Source: Patagioenas fasciata (taxonomy: Eukaryota; Chordata; Aves; Columbiformes; Columbidae). From it: a DNA stretch of 64,000 nt. The notes beneath the pieces are model-generated. The model did not search any database. It worked only from the letters and a program-made list of their open reading frames with translations, and had not been told where the DNA came from. The DNA is taken from the NCBI RefSeq assembly GCF_037038585.1, contig NC_092525.1, forward strand, positions 27,492,367-27,556,366, written 5' to 3'. The stretch's first letter is position 1; every line of letters starts with the position of its first letter. A program made the translations under genes and the position numbers. Below, one piece after another: positions 26,861 to 37,218 of this stretch.

Positions 26861-27939
26861 GCAGAGGATAGCAATCTAGCCTGTTGTCTCTTTCTTGAGG
26901 GCTTTTGAAGTATCTCAGTTGTTATAAATGGAAGTGCTTTGACACTTTAAGAATCGTAAGAATCTTGTGAGAATAATTCTCCCTTGTGTTTTATTTAGTT
27001 ACAGTAAGTAAATACATCTTTTTATTCAACACATTTACAGAATCCAGTCCAAGAGAGCCCAAGCTTTTCAATGAGATCTCTTGGTACTGTCAGTTATAAA
27101 CAACAATGATAGACAGCAGTCACTACTTCTGCATCCACAATTATTTACAGGTGCAAAGTGAACTGTGCTCCCAGTATATGTACAAGGACTTAAAGGTTTT
27201 CATTTACAAGTTCAGGTAACAATGAAAACAGACATTGAGGGGTGTAAGAGCATCAGGTAGGTTGAGGCCTCTTAAAAGCCAGGAACTTAAAATATGGCTT
27301 GCACAAACTGGCAGAGTAAGGGCCTGAATGAGTGTGCATCTCATGATGTGTTGTTACCAGTTTTGTGGAGGAGCAGTATTGCACTTCTGCATGTACAAAA
27401 TGCATTAATCTCAAAACAACTGATAATCCAACCAGAAAAATTAATTTAAAAAAAAAATCCATTCATGCTGGGGAGCTGAATCAGAAGTGGGAGAACTTAC
27501 AGAATTATTCTTTTTTAAAAATGTATTTATTTTATTTGTACATTACAGGCAATATTGTCCTCCAGATGTATCCTGCTGCACTACATTAATTAACTTTGTA
27601 TCTAGCATAGGACCTGTGAAGCAGTTTTATGAGCAATGTATGAACATTGTTCTTCTGTTTGGATCATGCAGGAATCTTTGACTGTCAATTGACTGCTTGT
27701 GGAATCACAAGTGGGCAAATAATTTACTTTTCTGTTTGCTAATTTTACTTTCTGCAACATAGCTAAGATGATTTTGTTTTGGGCAATACACTGAAGAACT
27801 GGAAGATACCAAAATTTTTGTAGAATAAATGAGGCAACTAGGTTTGGATAAGACCAAAAATGAAGGGATGAAAGAAAGATAATTATTGCTCGTGTTATGA
27901 CTTGAGTTGTCATTTAGCTCTGCATTAAGAAAGAACAAA

Positions 27940-28065
27940 GATGTAAGATGTGTAGAGGTGGCACTTAGGGACATGGTTTATTGGTGGACTTGGTAGTGTT
28001 AGGTTGATGTTTGGACTTGGTGAACTTAAGGGTGTTTTCCAACCTAAACTATCCTGTGATGCTGT
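27940..28065 (+). mobile_element. CR1 LINE, 5'-truncated 3' end
   Basis: This is close to the avian CR1 3'UTR consensus. It contains gtggcacttagggacatggt, a gtggacttggtagtgttagg segment and ggtgttttccaacctaaact, ending in the short repeat gtgatgctgtg. Only about 125 bp remain, as is usual for 5'-truncated CR1 insertions. It is much less diverged than the copies at 9845 and 50450, so it is the youngest CR1 in the window and the clearest sign of an avian genome. Confidence 0.92.
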
Positions 28066-29019
28066 GTACAGGACAATATTAACCTTTCTCCTCCATTATC
28101 TAATTACTATTACAATCCAAAAAGAGAGAACTGCTACTACACTTGTCATAAGTGTCTGATTACAAATGGAATAATATTGGTGACTCCATTTTAAGGTTAT
28201 AAAATGATTTTTTGAGTGATCAGTGATCCCAGAAATTGTGTTTCAGAACACACGTGACAAGAGAACTGTAGACAACTGGACAGAATTTAAAAAACCCCAC
28301 TGTGATCGTTACAGAGACTCAAACTTCCTTGGCCAATAAACTGAATTCTCAAAGCTTGTTGAATTTGCAGAGATACTTAGAAACTTAACAGTTAAGTGTA
28401 TCTGTTAGATCAGGAGCAATGGTAGTATTTCCAGATCTAAGCCACAGTGATGGTGCTGGAACTCAGTTCTGCTCTATTAGATGTGACTTGTGAACCTGCA
28501 ATATTTATTCTGGAGAAGAAATTTAAGATTAATTTCCTTTCTGACTTTTGTCTTCAGGCTGCAGCTGTGGGCTCAGCAAATTGCGTCACTTGGACTAGGT
28601 TAGTAACGAATAAAACCTCATTTTTAATTCTATTTAGAGTTTTCCAAAATAGTAAAATGTTCCCTTAAGTAATACAAACCAACCAAGCAACAACAACAAA
28701 AACCCCCAAAAACTTAGCGTTTGAAGAATATTACACTTAAGTTTTCTTCTATAAACTTTGCATAATTTATCTATATATTAAAGATTGCACTGACTTAGTA
28801 GATTATCATGTGTGTTGCTTTGTAAATGACAGTATGATACAGAAAGATTTTAATTTTCTCTTCCACTAAAATGGAGAAGAGTCCACCTCATTGCTCTTTT
28901 GCTGTAATAACAGTAAGGGACAACCTCTGGGAGTTGTGAACGCAGAGTGCAAAAATCAAGCAGTTTCTATTTAGAACACTAAGGCATCCAAGTTGGCGAG
29001 ATTTTGGCTTCAGTGTTGG

Positions 29020-29070
29020 GTGGTGTGTGTGTATATACATGCGTATGTGTATATATATCTATGTATATAA
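29020..29070. repeat. TG/TA-rich microsatellite
   Basis: Interrupted GTGTGT, TATATA and ATGTATATA units over about 50 bp. Confidence 0.8.
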
Positions 29071-32000
29071 AGTTTTTACACTTCTTATATAGAACTTCTC
29101 AAGTCCCTTTCACCCCCATCAATACCTCTAATATTTCTTCTCCTTGAAGAAGAATACTCTGTCTTGAGCCTGTCTTGCAGTCTTGAACTGTAAAAGCTGT
29201 CAGTAAATAGGATTGAACTGATGTCATTATTCTTAAGAGGTCTTGTTCAGGTGTATAAGTGTCAGAATTAACTTATTAGTAATTTGTTTCTTGGATGTCA
29301 CAAAAACCTGCACAGAGTACTCAAGTGAAAATTACACTATGTGAGAAACAGAAAATGCTCATCCAAACCCAGTCTCATTTTCTTAAAACAAGCAAGCAGT
29401 AGCCTCAAAACCCACTCCTCACCCTCTTTTCCCCGAATTATTACTTCCATTTCTCAACAGTGATTCACTTCTTGTACAAAAGCAAATGTATTTTCAGTGA
29501 CAACAGTAAACTTGCACCTGTGTACATAGCTCCATCAGCAGCATGTACGTCACAGGTGCTTGAGCAGCCATAGCTGGCACCAGTACATACACGCAGGAGT
29601 TCTGGTGAGGGAATAGTGCCTGGGCACGTCCCAGGTGAGGTGTGCTTTTCCCTGCTGACAGCAGCAGGACTCGCACAGCCCTGTTGTGCTTTCTGTCACT
29701 GAGCTGTCATTTTGGTTCTACCAACTGCCGTGAAACTCTGATTCAGTGCACTTTAACGGTGTGATCTTCATCTTAGCCCTCCTCAGAAATGAGTACTAGC
29801 TAGCAATGTAGGCAGGAATTCAACCCCAAAGACCTTACAATCTGTTCAGGTCTACAGATTGCATAACAGGAGTCTTCTCTGCATCCTTTGAGGGTGTAAA
29901 ATTTCTCGAGCAGTATTTCATCACGTATATGTTTGGGTCTGTATGGATAATGATGGCCAGAAAAACAATGAAGAGAAACATATGATTTGCACTGGAATTT
30001 TATCTACTGCGTATTGTGGCAAAAATGGTGTCTTGGTGAACATACTGTACTGGTGATGAACTTCCATTTCATTAAATGAAATGTACCATATGGTGCAAAA
30101 TGCTGCTGTTCTGCTTATTTGTTTTGCATATGTTTCTTACATACTTTTCTTTCTGATACTGTAGGGTGGTGGAAAAGGTATTAAGGTGGCTATGCCAGAT
30201 GTGTGCTTTGGTGGATAAATGTTTGCATCCATAAATAATTTGTTACAGTTTTTCTTAGGAATGAATTGATTGACTATGTCTGTAACTTCACATTTGCAAG
30301 GACAAACATAAAGGCTGGGCTTGAGGTTGGCTGAAAATCTGCTCTTGCATATTCCATGAAAAATATTATTCAAATTTCTCACAGGTGAATAAACCACATG
30401 CCTGGATGAATCTAGTTAATTCAATGGTTTAATAAACCTCGACTCCCAATGAGGCTATAACAAATCCCTCTGGCATCTCGGAGTTATGAGAAAGATGTAT
30501 AAAATCATATGCAAGCAGAAGAGCTCTTTCTAAATTTGAGGATTCTTTTGCACATTTTTTTTTTTGTTCTGTTCACTACATGAAATAGCTTCTTATCTGT
30601 GGCTCGGTCATGATAAATTATTAGATCAATTATAGTTTGAGGGCAGTATCTGAGGTTAATTTGCATCTGACAAGATTTCTTCCTTTTTGGATAATTTGTT
30701 TTTGAAACAGCTATGCGGCACTAAGACAGATGCCTCCTCTTACTGTCCCTTTGAGAAGACAGCTAGCTTGAACTGGAAATTTCTGCAGTTACCTTGTCAG
30801 GGAGCAGCACCTTGTCATAATCTGCCCCATTTTCAGATGTTAAATGCATGTGGATCCTGGATCAGAACCAATCCTTTAGTTAGAAACAAAGGAATTGCAA
30901 GCTGACTCGGACTGACTGATTTAGCAAAACAACTGTAACTAACAGAACTGCATAAATTTAATTATGAATGCTAGGTTTAAGGTCATTGTTCTCTGAACTA
31001 TAATCTGGAGAGCTAAGCAATGTGAAGCCTGGTCAGTTCTTGGATGCTAAACCTTCCAGGAAAGAAATATTGTATAGGAAATAATTCGACAGTAGGTTCC
31101 TTTTGCTGCATTTTGATAGGGAACCAAAATTCTAGGCTAGTGATTGTGTTGCTCTTGTTTTTTTCTGTTTTCTCCAGTATTAGGTATGTGTTTGCTATTT
31201 TACAGGCATTCACAGGAACAGGATACCCACTCCAGGAAACCTAGTATATGCTGGAAAGAGTATATATTTTTGGGTGAACAATAAAGCAGATACTGCAGCT
31301 ACATGTTATCATGGAAAGTTTCTACCTATATCTTCAAGAAAGGGATTCTGTCTTCTTACAGCTTCTGAAATGGGAAAGAGTAGGTTCTGCCTTCATTGTC
31401 CACTGAAAAAAGCAGGTAAAGCAATGCTGAGTGATGTAAATCTCCTCTCTCAAATATGCACACATAATTTTAAAAATATACTTGAAACACAGTAGCAGAA
31501 ACTTATATTCAAAATTTTCAATTAGTGAAGTTTTATGGAGTTGGGAGGAAAAATAATGAAACTGAAGAAAAGGATGATTGATAAGAAAACTTTCCACTGG
31601 ATATATTCCTGCATAAAGTTGTAATTTGTTAATAGGTGGGGGAGGATAAAATGCATGAAATGGTAGCTAAATACGTGGAAAACCATATAGTCTGCACTGC
31701 TTTAGAAGATTATAAGTATATGAAATTGGAAGGCAGCTGAATTGATTGCAATCTGATATTCATTATATTTCAGCACTGCTGGCAGAATCCCTTTTAACCA
31801 AACGTGTATAATATGCTTTCTTAGCACTTTCACAAAGCCTTAAGTTTATAGTGACAATTAAAGTGCATCTCTTCCAATAATTACACAATCTGAAATAGGT
31901 CTGTGCTAATAAGCTTTAAGAAAACTTAAATTCCACATTTTAATATCAGAAATCCACTTAATTATAGGTAATCTCAGGCTCTGCATGTCACCTGTATTAG

Positions 32001-32228
32001 CATTTATATTCCTCATTGTGTCTGCGATATGATTTTCTGTTTATTGTCATGAACATCCTTCTAATATATACCTGCAATCTCATGTAGGCCATGGCTGGCA
32101 AACAGCCAAGCTCTTAATTTGTCTTTGCCTTATCTTTAGCCCACCAAAAGAGAGTGGCAGTGTGAATAGCAAACATTCTGTGTGAAGGGCCAAGGTGACA
32201 GCCTGAACAAGCACCAGCTGCTTGTCTT

Positions 32229-32246
32229 CATCATCATCATCATCTT
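32229..32246. repeat. (CAT)n trinucleotide repeat
   Basis: Six CAT units. On the minus strand they read as GAT/GAC and give a short poly-aspartate run in a chance open frame. Confidence 0.85.
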
Positions 32247-33284
32247 CACGGGAATCTTTTAGAAATGAAAACCCAGTTTGCCTGCCCATTTCTGGAGGCT
32301 GGCTGCTGGCCTGCAGAACTTGCTTCCTCAGCAGAAAGAGGTTGTCCAAGAAGGCAGCGCCCTAAATTCTGCTCTGTTCGCCATTTGGAAGAGGCAGCCA
32401 GGTAGAAGTTATTTCTCTCAGGAATTTTTATTTTGCTGATTATTTTCCATACTAGGCTATTATGTTGGTAAAATATTTACAGCCATTATGATGAAAATCG
32501 CCAGGAAACAGGAAATGAATTCACACAGTCTTGCTACCTTTTAGTTTTATTTATTTATTTTTCCGAGGGCTTTGAAACACTGCTGTGGTTTTGGCTTGCC
32601 TCTCTATTCTTGCTATCCTTTTCTGTCACACTCAGTAATTGGCCTAATAAAAGGCAGAAACAAGAATTTATTACACCTTGGGCAATACTTGAAACAAACT
32701 TTATTTGCTGGAGCAGCACTTTTTATCTACTTGCTGCTGTATATTTTGACATTCCTTCTAAATATTAAATTTAACTTTATTAAAAGTTGAATCTTGGCAC
32801 TTTTTTTTTGTGATTGCTGCTGTTTTTGCAGACTAGTACATATATAAACATATCATTTTAATGAAGCTTTTGGAGAAACAATATAAGCTGTGGCTATATT
32901 TGCTTCATTGCTGCCAGAATCTACAAAAATGGTATGAATTAAAGACCAGCTTCTGTAATACTGGGTAAATTAGTCCTGGAATAATTTCTGTGATGAATTG
33001 AGGAAACAAAGATGATAACTATTCAACTCTTCATACCTTTTCCAAGCTTGGGATTTGATGAGATCTTCCTCAAACAAATGATGCCTTTTACATTTAAAAT
33101 AATTTGCAAAAATAATGATGGTAGTAAAAATAAAACCAGGTTAGACTGTCATGATGTAATTTCCACTGTTGAATCTGTTTTTCTTCCACAGAGTAGGTGG
33201 TTAAATGATCAAATTTATATTTGTTTTCTAAAAAGGCCTTAAGAAATAGCAATACATCTTCCTGGAACTGTTTATGCAGGAATT

Positions 33285-33290
33285 TTTATT
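33285..33290 (-). terminator. NTNG1: Probable NTNG1 polyadenylation signal
   Basis: The plus strand reads TTTATT, so the minus strand reads AATAAA within agaataaaaattcctgc. It lies about 980 nt after the stop. It is the distal of the two clear hexamers after the terminal exon. Confidence 0.6.
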
Positions 33291-33886
33291 CTTTGAAATC
33301 TTCCAGTGTTAAAGCAACAAGAAAACATTTAGAATGTCCTTTGGTGGAATATTATTACACTCATTATATATGTAAACTGATATTCTTTGATGCCAGCACG
33401 TTGCCCATACAGAGAAATCTCTGCACAATTAAATGAAACGAAAAATAAAAGAACTAAATAAAAAGTCATATTTTTCTCTTATCTGATTAGAATTAAATAC
33501 ATTAACAAATTGTCTGGTAACACAAATAGGCAATAATACAAAAAATCTACATTGTACATTGTTTCAAGAAAAATAACTTCATTTGAATACAAAAGGATAA
33601 ATACACTTTTTTCCTATAGCCACTCTTGTACAGTAGGTGAACACAGCATCTCCCTGATGCAGTGCTGCTAAGGTATACAAGGATATGACTGGCTTGAGTG
33701 GTACTCAGGGGGCTGTTACACATGTGCATCACTAACATCAGACAAAGAAACCTTTCAACCAACAAGGGTTACAGAGCAACGTTCACTAAAGCACAGGTTG
33801 GAAAGGATTTGGGGATTGAAGCAGGCCAATATGGCAGCTTTTACAGATTTCCTTATACCCACAATGCACTGACAGCAAAGAATGCC

Positions 33887-33892
33887 TTTATT
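33887..33892 (-). terminator. NTNG1: Possible proximal NTNG1 polyadenylation signal
   Basis: The minus strand reads AATAAA in ccaaataaaggcattc, about 380 nt after the stop. A short TTTG-rich stretch follows. It could be an alternative end; no transcript evidence is available here. Confidence 0.35.
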
Positions 33893-34270
33893 TGGTCGGT
33901 TCACACACTGGGTGGAGGTACAGCGCCGCACCGTATAGGAGTAGCAAACGTCTTTTAAATTCTCTTCCCATCCTGGGGGCTGTCAAAGCTGGTTCAGTCC
34001 TGTGCAAGCTTTGCAGCCAGCAGTGGTTTGACAGAATAGGCAGGTGCTAACTTGTCTGGAGTCAGAGGTGAACAGTCTTGACTCAGAGCCCCGTCTGTAA
34101 CTGATTAATATGGCTTAGTTCAGTTCGGCCTTCTGATTTTGTATGTGGTTATTTTTTTTCTCTTTTTGCCTTTTTAAATTTCAATAGCAAACGCTTGGAT
34201 TCTGTTTTGTTTTGATGTGACACGTTCATTTGCAGCAGTCTGAATGTGATGCCATCATCCATAACAGAGT

Positions 34271-34497
34271 CTAGCACGGGCAGAGCCCCGTTGCTCCCAG
34301 CAGAGCAGTCAGCAGCAATAGAGGCCCCTGTGATATTGCTCCCTGGCCAGAGTTTTGGCCACAGCCTCCTGGATCCCTTTCACATTTCAACTTCTCACAT
34401 AAAATGCCCGTGTAAGCTGGAGGGCACTGGCACCGCACGTTGTTGATGCATGTTCCTCCGTTCTGGCAATGCAGTAGTTCGTTGTCACATACATTTG
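34271..34497 (-). CDS. NTNG1: NTNG1 terminal coding exon (EGF-like domain and GPI-anchor signal)
   Basis: This is the last coding exon of netrin-G1, a GPI-anchored, laminin-related synaptic adhesion protein that binds NGL-1 (LRRC4C) on the partner neuron. It starts after the acceptor cttgcag (minus strand, G at 34498). Two bases (ca) complete a Pro codon whose first base comes from the exon at 60377. Then follow 74 codons and TAG. The six cysteines of one EGF-like domain are visible, spaced CDNELLHC-QNGGTC-INNVRCQC-PPAYTGILC. After this come a Gly/Cys-rich linker, a small-residue region (NSGQGA, likely near the GPI attachment site) and a hydrophobic tail (PLLLLTALLGATGL). The VCDNELLHCQNGGTC stretch is diagnostic of netrin-G1. 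The frame ends in Cys-Pro-Cys, which is unusual for a GPI signal. Confidence 0.95.
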
Positions 34498-35869
34498 CTG
34501 CAAGATAGCAGGGAAGGGAGGGAAAGAAAAGCAGAATAAACATAAATTCATCTACAGGAGAAACTTGATGCTAAAACCAGAATTTAAGCACTACCTCCCC
34601 CTTCTTCCTGAGACATGGGAACAGGAGAGGTAATATTTTTAAACACTTCAAGTCTGATTTTTTTATTTTATTTGATATTGGCTCATCCTTTTTAATTTTA
34701 AGATGTGTTCTTGAAGAACCATATCATTCATTTCAGACCACTGACTATGAGAATATTAATGAATTAATATTAGTAATGATTAATAATGAAATAATATGAA
34801 TTTTTATTTCTGCCTTGTACCAGTGTCTGCATACCTGTGTCTACTGGAACTATAGGTGGTTGTGTTGTTATGTGAAAGGGACAACATATCTACAGCTTTT
34901 GGAAAGCATGAATAGTGGTTAAAAATGCAACATGGCTTTGCTGAAGCAAAAAGATCTGTATGAGGAGGCAGGGTTTTATAATCAAGAACTGCATATATTA
35001 ATGATCTGAAAAAATTATGCAAAAAAGGGCAAGCACAGGCAGGAAGTTCAGCATGCTATTCAATGGGGATTATATGGTATATATGTATGAAAATAAAAGA
35101 TAATGTTGTTTCCATTACAGATCAAATATTCTTAATTAGATTTGCTGCTTTGGTACAAGGGTAACTGGCATCTTGAAACTATCTTAGATATTGTAGTCTG
35201 ATATAATAATTTTGGAAATCAGATTTGACAAAAGAGTTGAAAGAAAGTAAGACAGGCAAAATTTTTAGAACTGCATAATGCTGTCATATTTGAAAAACTG
35301 GCAACTTTACTTTGTATTACTTACTATCAATTGAAATACTTCACTGGGTAAATATATAGGAAGATGAGGAACATACTACTTAAATGTGTCAATCTGTGTT
35401 TTATTCCAGCTGGTATCGCTAGTAGAATACATGCTCGATTACAGCTCTCTCTTCCATAGGAGTGGTGATTTTCGTAAAGTTTTTACACGTACTATCTAGG
35501 CAGAATGTAACAGTAAAAATTTTCCCTCAGGGAATGAAGGAAAAGGTTAATAGGTTTAGAAGCAGATGCAACATTGTAAGCTGTTTATGCATACCTTAGC
35601 CTGGCAATATCTTAAATAATTAAGAACAGGGAAAATATTGTTAATTTTACTTTAAACATTGTTATTTGTTGCTAGAAGAAAGTACAGTTTCATGAATGGT
35701 AATTTACTTATTTTTAAAAGCAATCATATAGTATGAGAACTAAAACCAGTCTGGGTTCTTAAGTGATGCAATTCTACATAAATCTATACAGTTTTGTGCA
35801 CCAGCAACCTTACTGGTAATCTCATCTGTTCTGACTTGCTTTCAGAAAAATAATTTTCTTACTCCAGAG

Positions 35870-36030
35870 CAGGGGTGTCAAACTCATTTTCACCAGGGGC
35901 CACATCAACCTCAGCCTTGTCTTCCAAGGACCGAATGTAATTTTAAGACTGTGTAAATGTAAGTACTCCCTCCTTGGAAGGCAACCGCAAGGCTGACATG
36001 GCACAGGGAAAAATTAGTTTGACACCATGG
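35870..36030. mobile_element. Non-autonomous hAT-type (Charlie-like) fold-back MITE
   Basis: The left end caggggtgtcaaactcattt is mirrored by gtttgacacc at 36017-36026, the usual inverted ends of a hAT/Charlie family seen across amniotes. The inverted repeat extends inward about 60 bp: gccacatcaacctcagcctt on the left pairs with aaggctgacatggc on the right, around a loop of about 40 bp. Flanking octamers are ctccagag on the left and about gtctagga on the right. Both are one step from the hAT target preference nTCTAGAn. No transposase is encoded. The short minus-strand open frame at 35822-36004 is a by-product. Confidence 0.8.
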
Positions 36031-37189
36031 TCTAGGAGGACTCTGACGACTGCTTTCTAATGTTCTGCATCCAAGTGGGTGAAATAATAATGCAGTATGT
36101 TAGAAACTCACACGTGCAATTGAGAGAACAGTTAGATATTTTTTGTTCAGTGATTTCTTTAGCAAAGTTTTTTACTAAGTGCTAGGAATTTAAGATTGTT
36201 GTCCAGTTTGTGAATAGTAATGTTGAAATTTGAATACTAAGGTACAACAAAAACCACATATTATTGACAGCCATATGTCTGTATTTCAACACTCTCTATA
36301 TACATTAAAGTGTTTACATTATGTACAAGAAACAGTAAATCACCACCAAATAAATGTGATGAGATAAACAACCCAGAAAAATATACTGCCAACATGCCAA
36401 AAAAATTAACTGTATTTTAAAAGTCAATATTTGAATTACATCTCTTGTAATTGCAGCTACATAGCCTTAGAGCTGACTTTGTTATTCATATTGTGCATAT
36501 TTAGCTGTATCAACATGCAAAATCAAAAGACTTTATCTGATGGTGCAGCTACTGAATCTGCTTGTTCTAGACTGCTCATTGCTGGGATGCTTCCTGCAGT
36601 TCAGGCAACGGTGACATATCTGTCCAACAATACTGACCATTGTTTACCTTGAATAACTGGGTGGAAATAAATAGTTAATTACATACCACTTCTTAAACAA
36701 CAAATGACATATTTCACTTTGTGTTTGGCCCTGAATAAGTTACCCAAATTTTTCCAAGTATTCAGTAAACCAAATTTATTTTCCAATAACTTTCCTACTT
36801 TAAAACTAATTTTGATAATTATAGCCTCTTATTTTACGAGGCCATCAGCCCAGCTTCTGATCTAGAGTTGTGGGGTGCTGGATAAGCCTGGCTGAAGTTG
36901 TGCTGTGCTATGTGCCAGCTGTTCTCCCTGACATGCTGGTGGAAGCTGCTATCAAATGTCTCTAATCATTGCTGGCTGCAACATCCTGGGTACAGTGTTA
37001 GAGATGCTACTTTTAAAATCAGCCTATTTATCTCCTCTTCATTATTCCGGCACGCTTTTAAAAGCTTGCCCGCAGAAACAGTCAAGTAAAAAAGATCTTA
37101 ATGGTCTCAGCAAGCTACTAAGCAGCTGAAAATTCTGGAATTGCTAAACTTCTGTTGTCACAGCTTTCCTTGTATCTCCTCCTCTTGCA

Positions 37190-37218
37190 CACACACACGT
37201 ACACGCATACATGTGTCA
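37190..37218. repeat. Short (CA)n microsatellite
   Basis: Five to six CA pairs followed by imperfect GTACACGCATACATG. Confidence 0.75.

Larger units (their letters stand above)
24691..27939. other. Intergenic, no gene recognised
   Basis: Non-coding sequence holding one further MIR-like relic (26765-26860) and a short tandem duplication (26586-26625). Near 27020 the plus strand reads tttttattcaacacattt, which is what a poly(A) signal of a minus-strand transcript would look like; no exon is recognisable beside it. Confidence 0.65.
28066..33261. other. Intergenic, no gene recognised
   Basis: Non-coding sequence between the CR1 copy and the inferred 3' end of NTNG1. It contains TG/TA microsatellite DNA at 29020-29070 and a CAT repeat at 32229-32246. 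The minus-strand open frame at 32080-32349 gets its acidic run from that CAT repeat and is not protein-like elsewhere. Confidence 0.65.
33262..34270 (-). other. NTNG1: NTNG1 3'UTR (inferred extent)
   Basis: On the minus strand this is about 1 kb of non-coding sequence from the TAG stop (34271-34273) to a poly(A) signal at 33285-33290. A second candidate signal (AATAAA, plus-strand 33887-33892) would give a UTR of about 400 nt. Open frames inside (33547-33765 minus, 33698-33958 plus) are not protein-like. The extent is inferred from signals only. Confidence 0.65.

Noticed and set aside
32080-32349. Minus-strand 89-codon frame with a poly-aspartate run
   Set aside because: The acidic run comes from a CAT microsatellite, and nothing else in the frame is protein-like.
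33797-33812. aggttggaaaggattt as a minus-strand CR1 end
   Set aside because: The similarity covers only a few bases, lacks the rest of the CR1 3' end, and falls within the inferred NTNG1 3'UTR.
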